This document shows, piece after piece, positions 17,934-27,338 of a stretch of 64,000 nucleotides of DNA (positions within the stretch are counted from its first letter, which is position 1; each line of letters starts with the position of its first letter). The stretch spans positions 118,749-182,748 of the forward strand of contig JAJEFA010000001.1 of the NCBI GenBank assembly GCA_022820725.1, written 5' to 3'. Source of the stretch: Candidatus Binatia bacterium (GTDB lineage Bacteria; Desulfobacterota; Binatia; Bin18). The translations under genes were made by a program, and so were the position numbers. The notes under the pieces were generated by a model. The model made no database searches, had not been told where the DNA came from, and saw only the letters and a program-made list of their open reading frames with translations.

Positions 17934-19061
17934 CTAAACCTCCGTAAACTCTTCGTACTCCGCGATAATTGTGTCGTTCATATGGGAAAGATGCCGCGTC
18001 TCTCCCAAAGAATTAATCGAGTCATATGAGAGGAACGAGCACTGCTCGTATAGCGGTCCTCTGTCGAGTAGAGAGAATACAGGTCTCCTGATTTCGCGTA
18101 GGACCCTGCCCCGCCTGTCGGCCGGAGCTACGATGTGCAAACGGATATTCATGTTTGGTTGAAGGGCCAACAGGTCTGCCATCCGTAGCAGTCCCGAATA
18201 GATCGCGGTTGTATGCTCAATTTCAAATGCACGGTTCATCGACCGACCCCTGAGCCAGAGCACGTCAATCTGCTCTATAGTTCTGAGAGTCGTATCATCG
18301 TAGTTGAGGGGCAGGCTCTCTAAGAGCTTCTCGTGCATGCTCATGGGGACATATTCTAGTACCCGTGTCTTGTCGTTCCTTGGAACCCAGATGCGAAATC
18401 CCATTTCAGCACCTATTTGGGCAACCTTCGCCTGCATTCGAATCGACTCCCGACTGTCTGTTTCCGATTGAGTTCCCACTATCTTCTCTTCGAGGTGAAT
18501 GTCATCCTCTACATCATCAGGAACCTCCACCTCGACTTCTCGGTCTAGAGAGCGAACCTTCCTTTTGCTAGCAAGTTGGCGCTTATCTTTTTCGGTGAGT
18601 GGATAACTCCTTGGCGTATCTTTCTGCTGCTTCAGCAACTCCACCAAATAACGCCCGTCACTATCTTCAAATTTATTAAGCGAGCCGCGGAAGAATCCGG
18701 TCCAGGAACTGTGCCCCCTTTCGTACTGATTCGTAATGGATAACATGTTCCAGACCTTATCCTCATAGATGGGTATCGCTGAATCGGGCTCTAGAACAAC
18801 GATCGGCTCAACCTTAAAGCGAACCGTGAAAGGGTCTGGGTCATCAAAAATTGGGCTATCATCGTGGTAGGTCCCAGATTGAACCTGAAGTGCTCCACAC
18901 CACCGTGACAAGCGAGTCAAGTAACAGAGGAAGATGTCCCCGGGGCTAACTCTATCACCCGCCAAGCGTTTATGTCGTTCCCGGAAGCCGGTGACATCTG
19001 CGCCATTCTCTCGGAAGGCGAGCCAAGTCTCAGGCGTAAACAGATCTAAGAAATATGCCAT
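17934..19061 (-). CDS. EVE-like domain fused to a putative restriction endonuclease
   Basis: 375 residues. The N-terminal ~150 residues look like an EVE/PUA-type fold (YFLDLFTPETWLAF, PGDIFLCYLTRLSRWCGALQV), a domain family that binds modified bases. An acidic linker (EVEVEVPDDVEDDIHLEEK) follows. The C-terminal ~140 residues contain IDVLWLRGRSMNRAFEIEHTTAIYSGLLRM, a PD-(D/E)xK-like arrangement: Asp on one strand, then E-x-E on the next. This architecture suits a modification-dependent endonuclease against phage DNA. AT content is higher than in the flanking nadC and valS, suggesting acquisition. The domain calls are by motif and pattern. Confidence 0.65.
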   Translation of the reverse strand: MAYFLDLFTPETWLAFRENGADVTGFRERHKRLAGDRVSPGDIFLCYLTRLSRWCGALQVQSGTYHDDSPIFDDPDPFTVRFKVEPIVVLEPDSAIPIYEDKVWNMLSITNQYERGHSSWTGFFRGSLNKFEDSDGRYLVELLKQQKDTPRSYPLTEKDKRQLASKRKVRSLDREVEVEVPDDVEDDIHLEEKIVGTQSETDSRESIRMQAKVAQIGAEMGFRIWVPRNDKTRVLEYVPMSMHEKLLESLPLNYDDTTLRTIEQIDVLWLRGRSMNRAFEIEHTTAIYSGLLRMADLLALQPNMNIRLHIVAPADRRGRVLREIRRPVFSLLDRGPLYEQCSFLSYDSINSLGETRHLSHMNDTIIAEYEEFTEV

Positions 19062-19168
19062 ATGACCTCCTTCGCAACGAACGAGTGAGACGGCAAGGTG
19101 GGAAGATGAATTTTCAGGTGTCCTCTGACGCGCTCTCGGAGGTATGTCAGCATTCAGGTCGCCTAGCT

Positions 19169-19564
19169 TTAGAGTTGTCTGATATCGGGCAGGGTGGCCA
19201 TCCTACGGTCCAGCGTCAGCACTTGCAGGTCAGCACGGGAATAATCGTCAGCAATGAGGCGGTCGAACAGACCGGGGCCGCCGGATGATTCCAGGGCCTC
19301 GATAACGGCCCGCCCGTTGAGAGGGGCGACCAGGCCGCTGGTCAGCGCTCTTGACAACTCCGAACGGGCATCGGTCTCAGATACGTCGTAGTGGTGCTGA
19401 ACCGCGACGTAGGCTTCTCCGATAACTTGGTTCGACGCGAATATCTCTGCGCCGCTGACAACGAGTGCATTCAGCCGTTCTACACAATGCGCAAATGCGT
19501 CTGGAGGTTCGCCGGTGATCAGCCGTACGAGCACCGAGGTATCAATCCCGTAGCGCAGGGCCAT
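19169..19564 (-). CDS. vapC: PIN-domain toxin, VapC-type
   Basis: 131 residues. Acidic PIN residues are seen: D8 in GIDTSVLVRL, E near residue 50 (IGEAYVAV) and Asp residues near FDRLIADDYSR and LTLDRR. PIN toxins are Mg-dependent ribonucleases that cleave tRNA or other RNA. Its start overlaps the antitoxin gene by 23 bases, the usual type II arrangement. It lies beside the EVE-endonuclease gene, so the two make a small conflict island before valS. Confidence 0.85.
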   Translation of the reverse strand: MALRYGIDTSVLVRLITGEPPDAFAHCVERLNALVVSGAEIFASNQVIGEAYVAVQHHYDVSETDARSELSRALTSGLVAPLNGRAVIEALESSGGPGLFDRLIADDYSRADLQVLTLDRRMATLPDIRQL

Positions 19565-19793
19565 GTCCCTGTTCCCGTTGGTCCCGAAACTTGCGGATGT
19601 CGAACGGCGGACGTCCGGGTGGAATCTTGTCGCGAAGCCCTCCGAGCCGAGACAAATCTATCCGCCGCGGGCGCAAAATGAAGCCGTCAGGGCCTTCTTC
19701 CAATTCGAGTTGGTCGCCTGGGCCCACGCCGAGCGCGTCGAGCACCCTCGCCGGAAAAGTTACTTGGCGCTTTGAGGTGATCTTTACAATCAT
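19542..19793 (-). CDS. vapB: AbrB/MazE-type antitoxin, VapB-like
   Basis: 83 residues from 19793, with AAGGAGAAATAGC before the ATG. The N-terminal swapped-hairpin motif (VKITSKRQVTFPARVLDALGV...GDQLEL) is typical of AbrB/SpoVT DNA-binding antitoxins. The C-terminal PPFDIRKFRDQRE tail probably wraps the toxin. It should neutralise the PIN toxin and autoregulate the pair. Confidence 0.85.
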   Translation of the reverse strand: MIVKITSKRQVTFPARVLDALGVGPGDQLELEEGPDGFILRPRRIDLSRLGGLRDKIPPGRPPFDIRKFRDQREQGHGPALRD

Positions 19794-19884
19794 GCTATTT
19801 CTCCTTACAAAAAACCTACATAAGTAAGGGGAAACAATCAAGCGATATATCTATCGCAGACTGACATAAGGGAGCGCCACGCGC

Positions 19885-22800
19885 TTACCCCAACGCGGCG
19901 AGATTTTCGTTGAGCGTCCCTAACTGCGACTCCATGTCGGCCAGCTTGGAACGCTCTTTTGCGACCACTTCGGGGTTTGCCCGTGAGAGGAATTTTTCGT
20001 TGCCGAGCTTTTTCCGCACGCCCTCAAGCGTGCCATTCAGCTTTTTGATCTGTCCGTTCAAACGCGCCCGTTCTTTCTCGATATCAATGACCCCGAGCAC
20101 ATACACCTCAAGCTCGCCCACAACCGCAGTGGCGGAATCGCGCGTCCGCTCGGCGTCCGTGGCCATCTCGACCGACTCAACCCCGGCCAGGCCCTGGATG
20201 TGAATCAGTCCCTTGTTCAGGATATCCGGTACTTCGTCCACGGTTTTGATGCGGACCTGCACCCGCTGTTTCGGCGGTACCGTATATTGGCTGCGGATAT
20301 CGCGGATGGCCCGAATAATGTTCTGTAAAAAATCCACCTGCTGTTCGAGTTGCTCATCCTGCCAGCTCGTATGCGGCTGTGGCCAGGGTGCATGGGCTAT
20401 CGTGTCCGCCGTCTCAAGCTGGCTCTCAATTCCGCGTTGGGCGGCGTGTTCATTCAGATTTTTCCACAGGAAATCAGTCACAAAAGGAATAAACGGGTGA
20501 AACAACCGCAGGGTCTGGTCAACACAAAAGGCCAGAACTTGTCGGGCGCTGTCCGCATCGTCCGCGCGCAGGCGCGGCTTGATCATTTCCAGATACCAAT
20601 CGCACAGCTCCGACCAGAAAAAATCCCGCGCTGAGGACAGGGCGGCAGACGGGTTATACGCTTCAAGCTGTTGCTGCACTTCGATGATGGCCCGCGTCAG
20701 ACGGGATAAGATCCAGCGTTCCTCGAACGGCAGTGTCGTCGGATTCTGCTCTACGAAGGGGGCCTGCTCAAGGTTCAGCAAGGCAAATCGCACCGCATTC
20801 CACAGCTTGTTGCAGAAGTGGCGGCCAACCTCAAAGCGATCGCTGATCAGCTTGGCCGAGGGGATGTCCGGCATGGTGCCGAGCACATCAAACTCTTTGC
20901 CGGTTGTGGGACACACGTAGGTAAAAATACTGCTGCCGTGCTTGGCCTTTGCCAGGTCTACGGGCTCATTGGTAAATGGCGATATGGCTTGTACGGGGAG
21001 GCGAATGTCCTGGGAGCCGGTTTGCATCTCACACAGGACGTAGCGCATGGCATCACAGCCGTAGCGTTCGATAATATCCACCGGATCAATGCCATTGCCT
21101 TTCGACTTGCTCATCCGCTCGCCTTTACCATCCAAAATCGTGGCGTGGATGAAGACGGCGGTGAACGGCACATCGCCCAGGTTGTACAGACCCATCAGGA
21201 CCATGCGGGCAACCCATAAGGTAATAATGTCGCGCCCGGTCACCAAGCAGGAGCCGGGATAATAATACGAGAGGCAGTCGGAAGAGCCGTTCCGTGTCCC
21301 CAGAGGCGACTGACCGGCTTCGACTGCCGCAGTGTCGGGGTCGGGCCAGCCCAGGGTGCTGTGTGGCCACAACCCGCTTGAAAACCAGGTATCCAGCACA
21401 TCAGGGTCACGAACAAAGCCAGCCGCTTCCAGGTCTCTCACCACGTCGGCTTGGCTGGACGGCTCACGCAAACACACCAAAATTTTTCCCTGGATTTGCT
21501 CTGGCGTGTCTTCGGCGATGGATCGCTCCAGACGACTGGACGTCTCGGAGTTGATGAGTTCGTTGGTATTGCCCGTCTGTAAGCGGGCGACCACATCTTC
21601 CCGCGTCAGATGGGGTGCGAGCCAGGCGAGTTGTTCCTGCAATGCCTGGCCTTGAAAGCTGCCCGACCAGATCGGAATTTGATGTCCCCACCAGAGCTGG
21701 CGGCTGATACACCAATCCCGCTTCTCGGCGAGCCAGTTGACATAGGTGTTCCGGTAACGCACGTCCGGGTGAAACGACACGTTTTTGCCCGTGGGCGAGT
21801 GCCATGTGTCTTCAGTAGCGTCCAGGGCGGCCTGGGCGAGTCCGGGTGCGACAAATTCATTGGCCGTTCCCCGGCCGCAGACGACGCCACCATCCACATC
21901 GCCCATACGCACGAACCACTGCTCCGACAGATAGGGCTCAACCGGAGTCTTGGAGCGGTCTGAGTGGCCGATTTCGATCTCCCGATCTTCAATCGCCTCA
22001 AGCAGACCGAGCGCGTCCAAATCCTGAATAACTTTGTCTCGGGCCGCAAAGCGGTCGAGTCCTTGATACGATCCGGCTTGGTCATTCAAAGAGCCATCGG
22101 CGCTCAGAATGTTCATCATACCGATCTCTTCGCGGTGGCGGTCCCAGACCTCATAGTCATTGGGGTCATGGCCTGGAGTGATTTTCACACAGCCGCTGCC
22201 GAGTTCGGGTTTTGCCCATTCGTCACAGATAAGTGGAATCGGGCGGTCCAGCAGCGGGAGGCGCACCAGACGACCGGCGCTGGCCATGGCCGCGAGCTGT
22301 TCAAGCTGCGGCAGATGCGTAGCGCGTCGTTTCTCAAGCCGCTCCACTTCCGCTTCCAGTTCGACCCGTTCTTTTTGTCCAGCCCGGGTCAGGCGTTCCT
22401 GTGTTTTGCGAATGAGTTCCTCCAGCGCTCCACGTGGGTCGGGATGGCAGGCCACCGCCGTATCGCCCAGCATGGTTTCAGGCCGCGTTGTCGCCACCAC
22501 CACATAGTCCGGTTCGCCGGGCTGTGGATGAATGACCGGATAACGCAGATGCCAGAAATGCCCCTGGACGCTCTCATACACAATCTCGTCATCTGCCACC
22601 GCAGTCTGTAAGTGGCAGTCCCAGTTGACCAGGCGCGTCCCGCGAAAAATCAGACCGTCCCGGAACAGATGAAAAAAGGTCCACTGGACGGCCCGGGCAC
22701 AGACCTCGTCCATGGTAAAGCGCTGGCGGTCCCAGTCGCACGAGCAGCCCATGGCCTGCTGTTGGCTGACAATGCGGGCCTGGTACTGCTCTTTCCAGTC

Positions 22801-23157
22801 CCAGATACGTTCGACCAGGGCCTCGCGGCCAATATCATGCCGCGTTTTGCCTTCCAGCTCGAACAGGCGCTTTTCCACAACGGCTTGCGTGGCAATGCCG
22901 GCGTGGTCCGTTCCGGCCATCCACAGCGCGTTCTCTCCCAGCATGCGGTGCCAGCGCGTCAGCATGTCCTGCATGACGTTGTCCATGGCGTGCCCCATGT
23001 GCAGCGCGCCGGTGACATTCGGCAGCGGCATCATGATCACATAGCATTGCTCGTTGTCGTCCGGTGTCGCAGCAAAGGGTTTGGTCTCGGCCCAGCGCTG
23101 GACTATCGTTTTTTCCAGTGCGGCCGGATCGTATTGGCTGGCCAGTGCGTTTGGCAT
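19885..23157 (-). CDS. valS: Valyl-tRNA synthetase (long form)
   Basis: 1090 residues, longer than the usual 880-950. It charges tRNA-Val and edits misactivated Thr. Class I signatures: PLPNVTGALHMGHA near the N-terminus and RMSKSKGN. The editing domain starts with TTRPETMLGDTAVA. A C-terminal coiled coil is present (KERARLNGQIKKLNGTLEGVR). Extra length comes partly from a charged helical insert (LIRKTQERLTRAG... to about THLPQLEQL) in the editing domain. A second insert after KMSKS carries PFTNEP...TYVCPTTGKEFDVLG. The ATG at 23157 has AAGGAG seven bases upstream. Confidence 0.96.
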   Translation of the reverse strand: MPNALASQYDPAALEKTIVQRWAETKPFAATPDDNEQCYVIMMPLPNVTGALHMGHAMDNVMQDMLTRWHRMLGENALWMAGTDHAGIATQAVVEKRLFELEGKTRHDIGREALVERIWDWKEQYQARIVSQQQAMGCSCDWDRQRFTMDEVCARAVQWTFFHLFRDGLIFRGTRLVNWDCHLQTAVADDEIVYESVQGHFWHLRYPVIHPQPGEPDYVVVATTRPETMLGDTAVACHPDPRGALEELIRKTQERLTRAGQKERVELEAEVERLEKRRATHLPQLEQLAAMASAGRLVRLPLLDRPIPLICDEWAKPELGSGCVKITPGHDPNDYEVWDRHREEIGMMNILSADGSLNDQAGSYQGLDRFAARDKVIQDLDALGLLEAIEDREIEIGHSDRSKTPVEPYLSEQWFVRMGDVDGGVVCGRGTANEFVAPGLAQAALDATEDTWHSPTGKNVSFHPDVRYRNTYVNWLAEKRDWCISRQLWWGHQIPIWSGSFQGQALQEQLAWLAPHLTREDVVARLQTGNTNELINSETSSRLERSIAEDTPEQIQGKILVCLREPSSQADVVRDLEAAGFVRDPDVLDTWFSSGLWPHSTLGWPDPDTAAVEAGQSPLGTRNGSSDCLSYYYPGSCLVTGRDIITLWVARMVLMGLYNLGDVPFTAVFIHATILDGKGERMSKSKGNGIDPVDIIERYGCDAMRYVLCEMQTGSQDIRLPVQAISPFTNEPVDLAKAKHGSSIFTYVCPTTGKEFDVLGTMPDIPSAKLISDRFEVGRHFCNKLWNAVRFALLNLEQAPFVEQNPTTLPFEERWILSRLTRAIIEVQQQLEAYNPSAALSSARDFFWSELCDWYLEMIKPRLRADDADSARQVLAFCVDQTLRLFHPFIPFVTDFLWKNLNEHAAQRGIESQLETADTIAHAPWPQPHTSWQDEQLEQQVDFLQNIIRAIRDIRSQYTVPPKQRVQVRIKTVDEVPDILNKGLIHIQGLAGVESVEMATDAERTRDSATAVVGELEVYVLGVIDIEKERARLNGQIKKLNGTLEGVRKKLGNEKFLSRANPEVVAKERSKLADMESQLGTLNENLAALG

Positions 23158-23225
23158 CAACTCGCTCCTTGGGAAAGCAGACTCATACGATGTAAAGAGG
23201 CGGTCTGTTATAGCAGCATCTCAGT

Positions 23226-23259
23226 AAAAAGGGGCTTCCCTCTTTTTGAGAAAAGCCCC
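23226..23259 (-). terminator. Intrinsic terminator after tRNA-Leu
   Basis: On the minus strand GGGGCTTTT...AAGCCCC forms a 7-bp or longer stem with an A/G-rich loop, followed by TTTTT. It sits between the tRNA gene and valS. Confidence 0.75.
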
Positions 23260-23269
23260 CTCTGATCTA

Positions 23270-23353
<84 letters not shown>

Positions 23354-23497
23354 GTAAAGTACGTGAAGTACTTACCCGCCGCCCTGTTCGCCTGTCAATC
23401 CCGCAGGGGTGCAACATTCCTAGCAGGACGAATCATTCCTGAGCAGCTGACCATGGTACAAAACAAAGGATGAGAGGGAGGGGTCGCGTGCCAGCCC

Positions 23498-23683
23498 TTA
23501 CTCCGGCTCCTGATGGCCCGCGTTGGCCAGGAATGAAACAAACACGGCCACGCTGAGTGCACCTAAGACGCCCAGCGTCACGGCCCCGGTCGACACAAAC
23601 CCCTCATCGGAAAAACCCGCCGCCGACCAGGAACCGACCAAAACTGCTGCCCCGACAACTACGCCTAATACTGTCCCAAGCAT
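23498..23683 (-). CDS. Small two-helix membrane protein, unknown
   Basis: 61 residues from the ATG at 23683, which has AAGGAG eight bases upstream; a longer frame to 23791 lacks such a site. Two hydrophobic Val/Gly/Ala-rich helices are separated by a short polar turn (FSDEGFVSTG), with an acidic end (HQEPE). No family recognised. Confidence 0.55.
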   Translation of the reverse strand: MLGTVLGVVVGAAVLVGSWSAAGFSDEGFVSTGAVTLGVLGALSVAVFVSFLANAGHQEPE

Positions 23684-23879
23684 GCTGAAAACTCCTTGTC
23701 TTCCAATACAGCCTGCTGCTTCCTTTACCAGTTCTCCGGTTGGAGGACTAGGGTACTCTGGGGGTCTAGGCGGATCCCCTTGCTCCAGCACAGCAATCCT
23801 CAGACTTGCCGACTAGTATTTTTTCTGGATTCTCGGTAAGGGAGAGAGACAATTCCATACAACACCAAAGGGGGTTTAT

Positions 23880-25046
23880 ATGTCAGCGGGGAACGGTGAA
23901 GTCAGTCTTGAGGGTTCCATTGATTGTGATGGCCATATTCTGGAGCCACCCGACTTGTGGGAGCAATATCTTGATCCGCAATACCGCGAGCGGGCCATTC
24001 GGATTAAAACGGACGACGAGGGTTGGGAGTATTTTGAATTTGACGGCAAACCGTCCCGATTGTGCGAGCGCGGTTTCCCCGGCATTCTGGGCGCCATGGG
24101 CCAGCCGGATATCGTGCCCGGTCCGGACCGCCGCTATATCGATGGTGCGCCGTTTGGCTCAATGGACGCCAAGGAACGCATAGAGCGGATTGATGGCGAA
24201 GGGCTGGCAAAATCGATTCTCTATCCGACTATCGGCCTGTTATGGGAGAGTGAGATCCAGGACCCGGAAATCTCGGCCGCCTATTGCCGGGCCTATAACC
24301 GCTGGATTGTGGACTTCTGCTCCGAGTCGGGCGGTCGCCTCGTCCCCATCGCCCACCTGTCCGGTACGGATGCCAACGAAGCGGCTGTAGAACTGGAGCG
24401 GGCGGTCAAGGCGGGTTGTAAAGGAGCCTTTTTCGCACCGTTTACCTGGACGAAGAAATCGCACGGCCATCCAGACTACGATCCGGTCTGGGCAAAGGCG
24501 CAGGAGTTGGACGTGCCCATTGCCCTGCACCCCACCTTTGAACCCATCCAGTTCATGCCCCACGGGCGGTTTGAAGAGCTCGTACCAACGGAGCCAATCG
24601 ACTTTAACTGGTATTTTGATGTGCTGGTCGCCCAGAATATGCAGCAGGCGTTTGTCTCGCTCTTTCACCACGGTGTGTTCGAGCGCTTCCCCAAGGTAAA
24701 GGCCATCGTGCTCGAATCCCAGGCCGGCTGGATTGGCTATTTACTCGACCGTATGGATGCCGTATTCGAGGGCCCGCTGGCCCATTCGACCCAACTCAAG
24801 GAACGGCCCAGCTTTTATTTTCAGCGCCAGTGCTGGATTTCCGCCGACCCGGACGAAAAAGCCTTGCAGAACATCATTGAATTCGTCGGGGCCGACAAGT
24901 TCTTCTGGGCGTCAGACTTCCCGCATCCGGATCACAGCGACCAGTATATGCCGGCCCTGAAACGACTAGTCACACCGCTCTCCGAAACGGCCCGGCAGCA
25001 GGTCATCGGGGCCAACGTGGCTGAGGTCTATAAGCTCGGACAGTAG
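23880..25046 (+). CDS. Amidohydrolase family 2 protein
   Basis: 388 residues. A TIM-barrel metal hydrolase/decarboxylase of the COG2159 (ACMSD-like) superfamily. The metal site is recognisable: IDCDGHILEP at the N-terminus (D-x-H type), a mid-barrel His in ALHPTFE, a later FHHG, and the C-terminal WASDFPHPDH with the catalytic Asp. Members hydrolyse or decarboxylate aromatic and other cyclic carboxylates; the substrate cannot be told. It stands alone on the plus strand and is followed by a strong terminator. Confidence 0.88.
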   Translation: MSAGNGEVSLEGSIDCDGHILEPPDLWEQYLDPQYRERAIRIKTDDEGWEYFEFDGKPSRLCERGFPGILGAMGQPDIVPGPDRRYIDGAPFGSMDAKERIERIDGEGLAKSILYPTIGLLWESEIQDPEISAAYCRAYNRWIVDFCSESGGRLVPIAHLSGTDANEAAVELERAVKAGCKGAFFAPFTWTKKSHGHPDYDPVWAKAQELDVPIALHPTFEPIQFMPHGRFEELVPTEPIDFNWYFDVLVAQNMQQAFVSLFHHGVFERFPKVKAIVLESQAGWIGYLLDRMDAVFEGPLAHSTQLKERPSFYFQRQCWISADPDEKALQNIIEFVGADKFFWASDFPHPDHSDQYMPALKRLVTPLSETARQQVIGANVAEVYKLGQ

Positions 25047-25076
25047 CTCCCGGCGAACTGACAGTGCGAGACTCAC

Positions 25077-25103
25077 AGGCCCGCAGTTATTGCGGGCCTT
25101 TTT
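25077..25103 (+). terminator. Intrinsic terminator after the amidohydrolase
   Basis: GGCCCGCA / TGCGGGCC forms an 8-bp stem with a five-base loop and is followed by five T residues, 30 bases after the stop. Confidence 0.9.
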
Positions 25104-25153
25104 ACTGATGCTCGGACCGGCCGAACTCGACCGCTTTCCATACACCATACCCC

Positions 25154-25885
25154 GTGCACTACAAACTATTGCTCGAATACGACGGGACCAATTATCATGG
25201 CTGGCAGATTCAGCCCACGGGAGCCACTGTTCAGGGAACGCTCGAAGCGGTCTTATCCCGGATTCTGAATACGCCCATTCGCGTGCGTGTGGCTGGACGA
25301 ACCGACGCAGGAGTTCATGCGCTGGGTCAAGTGGCAACCTTTCAGGCTCCCCAGCCCCTCGACCTGGCGCGGTTTCAACAGAGCCTCAACTCGATTTTGC
25401 CTTCGGATATTTCCATCCACGCAATCAGCGAGGTGTCTGACACTTTTCATCCGCGCTACGACGCTCAGAGCAGGACCTACCGGTACCGTATCTGGAACCG
25501 GCCCCACCCCTCGGCCATTCATGCCCGCTACTCGTGGTATATCCCCTATCCTTTGGATCAGGGGTCAATGAATACCGCCGCGGCCCTGCTCATCGGACAT
25601 CACAATTTTGCGTCTTTTCAGGGATCAGACTCCGTGGAACGAACACCGTGGCGCACCGTGATGCGCAGTGTCATCTGTCGCGAGTACGATTTTCTCGTGT
25701 ATACTGTCGAGGCCCGGTCATTCCTGCGCCATATGGTTAGAAATATTGTGGGCACCCTGGTAGATGTCGGCCGGGGCGCTTTGAGCACGGACGAATTTGC
25801 CGCGGTCTTTGCGGCGCACGACCGCTCCAGGGCCGGACTGAACGCACCGCCGCAGGGCTTATTCCTGGTTGCCGTCCGCTATTGA
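25154..25885 (+). CDS. truA: tRNA pseudouridine(38-40) synthase
   Basis: 243 residues, GTG start. It isomerises uridines 38-40 in the tRNA anticodon arm. The catalytic Asp lies in AGRTDAGVHALGQ; other conserved parts are YDGTNYHGWQ at the N-terminus, RYDAQSRTYRYRI and RSFLRHMVRNIVGTL near the C-terminus. The next gene starts 14 bases on, so both may share a transcript. Confidence 0.96.
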   Translation: MHYKLLLEYDGTNYHGWQIQPTGATVQGTLEAVLSRILNTPIRVRVAGRTDAGVHALGQVATFQAPQPLDLARFQQSLNSILPSDISIHAISEVSDTFHPRYDAQSRTYRYRIWNRPHPSAIHARYSWYIPYPLDQGSMNTAAALLIGHHNFASFQGSDSVERTPWRTVMRSVICREYDFLVYTVEARSFLRHMVRNIVGTLVDVGRGALSTDEFAAVFAAHDRSRAGLNAPPQGLFLVAVRY

Positions 25886-25899
25886 AAAGATAGACGTCT

Positions 25900-26664
25900 A
25901 TGGGACTTCTCCAGGATATCACAGCAGCCCTCGCCCCCGTCGGGCTCAATCTCATCGGAACAACGCCGAGCTCTGACTATGAGGCCCTCGTTCCGGCACA
26001 GTATCATCTCAAGCAGCGGTTTCCTGATATCAAGACCGTTGTTGTTATCGGGAATGGCGGTGGAGAATTTTGGAGACACTTTCGGCAGTATGTCGAAGCA
26101 CGGCCGGGCTATCTCCAGCAGTATGACCATCCGCTGGATGCCTATACAGTCGAAGCGATAAGAGCGCGGCTTACGCCGCTTTTAGACGCGGCCCGCACGC
26201 AGTATCGTCTGATCTATCCGTTTCAGTTTTTTAGCGGCTTGACCGTATCCTTCATGCACCTGGCACAGGCCGCGCGGCTCTCAGTGCCCAGCATCCTTGG
26301 CGTCCAGATCCATCCTCGGTATGGTCCCTGGATAGCCTGGCGCGCCGCGGTTTTGATTGATCGCGACTTACCAGCGCTCTCGGCCCCGGCCCAAGACTTT
26401 GAGCCGTGTTCCACCTGCCTGGAGCGCCCCTGTATAGCCGCCTGTCCGACCCAGGCTGTCAACGCCGTACAGGACTGGGACCTGCTTGCCTGCATGAAGC
26501 ATCGCCTGCGCGTCCCGGCCGATTGCGCTGAGCGCTGTCACGCCCGGTACACCTGCGTCTACGGCCGTGAGCATCGCTATCCTGAGGACGAACTCGCCTA
26601 TCATCAGCGTTCCAGCCTCGCCACAGCGCAGGCGTATTTCAAGAAGTCCGAGAGAGCAAACTAG
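25900..26664 (+). CDS. 4Fe-4S protein, distant epoxyqueuosine-reductase (QueG)-like
   Basis: 254 residues. The C-terminal part has CSTCLERPCIAACPTQAV, a ferredoxin-type Cys motif, followed by CMKHRLRVPADCAERC and YTC, which could supply another cluster or structural Cys. The N-terminal part resembles cobalamin-dependent reductase relatives (TVVVIGNGGGEFW). The order resembles QueG-like proteins but it is shorter than QueG (about 310-380), so queuosine function is not assured. Its stop overlaps the stop of the convergent cupin gene in the palindrome CTAG. Confidence 0.65.
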   Translation: MGLLQDITAALAPVGLNLIGTTPSSDYEALVPAQYHLKQRFPDIKTVVVIGNGGGEFWRHFRQYVEARPGYLQQYDHPLDAYTVEAIRARLTPLLDAARTQYRLIYPFQFFSGLTVSFMHLAQAARLSVPSILGVQIHPRYGPWIAWRAAVLIDRDLPALSAPAQDFEPCSTCLERPCIAACPTQAVNAVQDWDLLACMKHRLRVPADCAERCHARYTCVYGREHRYPEDELAYHQRSSLATAQAYFKKSERAN

Positions 26665-27185
26665 TCGTTTGGCAGCAAATTCCCCTGCTCATCGAGCCTC
26701 AGGTTCGTCTGCTGGGATTGCTCAAGCACCTTCGGAGCCCACGCCACATGACCGGCATCGGTTCCGCCTAAAATGGCCATCAGATGCGCGTCGGCATCGC
26801 CGACATTTTTAAACCCGCGCATCACGCCGGGCGGGACCGAGACCGTGTCCCAGGCGTCCAGGATCACTTCCTGCTCACCCTCATCTCCCCAGTAGATAGA
26901 CCATTGCCCTGACAGCGGGATAAACACTTCAACCGTACTGTGGCTGTGCAGCGCCGCCCCCTTGCCCGGACTCGCGCCCACATAGGTCACGTTAAAGTCC
27001 TGAACCGCGGTAATCGCCGGGTTGAGGTTCGTATCCTCGGTGACGCCGCGGCCGATCACATTATAGATATCCCGTTCATGGCCCGGTATCTTGCTGTCAA
27101 CAAACGCCTGCGCACTGGACTTGAGCTCTTTGAAACGGGCAACCCGTTCGAGCATCGCTTCTTTTGAAACGTGGGTGTTTGCCAT
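26661..27185 (-). CDS. Cupin-domain protein
   Basis: 174 residues from the ATG at 27185, which has AAGGAGGGA upstream. The cupin motif is seen as HSHSTVEVFIPLSGQWSIYWGDEGE and a second PPGVMRGFKNVGDADAHLM strand, giving a likely His/Glu metal site. The leading ~70 residues are helical. It is divergent from a TetR-type regulator with about 150 bases between them, a layout in which the regulator often controls its neighbour. Substrate unknown. Confidence 0.82.
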   Translation of the reverse strand: MANTHVSKEAMLERVARFKELKSSAQAFVDSKIPGHERDIYNVIGRGVTEDTNLNPAITAVQDFNVTYVGASPGKGAALHSHSTVEVFIPLSGQWSIYWGDEGEQEVILDAWDTVSVPPGVMRGFKNVGDADAHLMAILGGTDAGHVAWAPKVLEQSQQTNLRLDEQGNLLPND

Positions 27186-27338
27186 TGGTCCCTCCTTAGC
27201 GGCCTGCTGCCGCGCTTCTTCTTCCTTACCCCGGTCTGACCGGGAGGCGCAAGAGTTGAGTGAAAGATTGGCAGCCGAATCTGTCCACCTCCCATGGGGC
27301 CGCTTGCATGGATGGGGGGAATCCAGTAAGCGCAGGGC

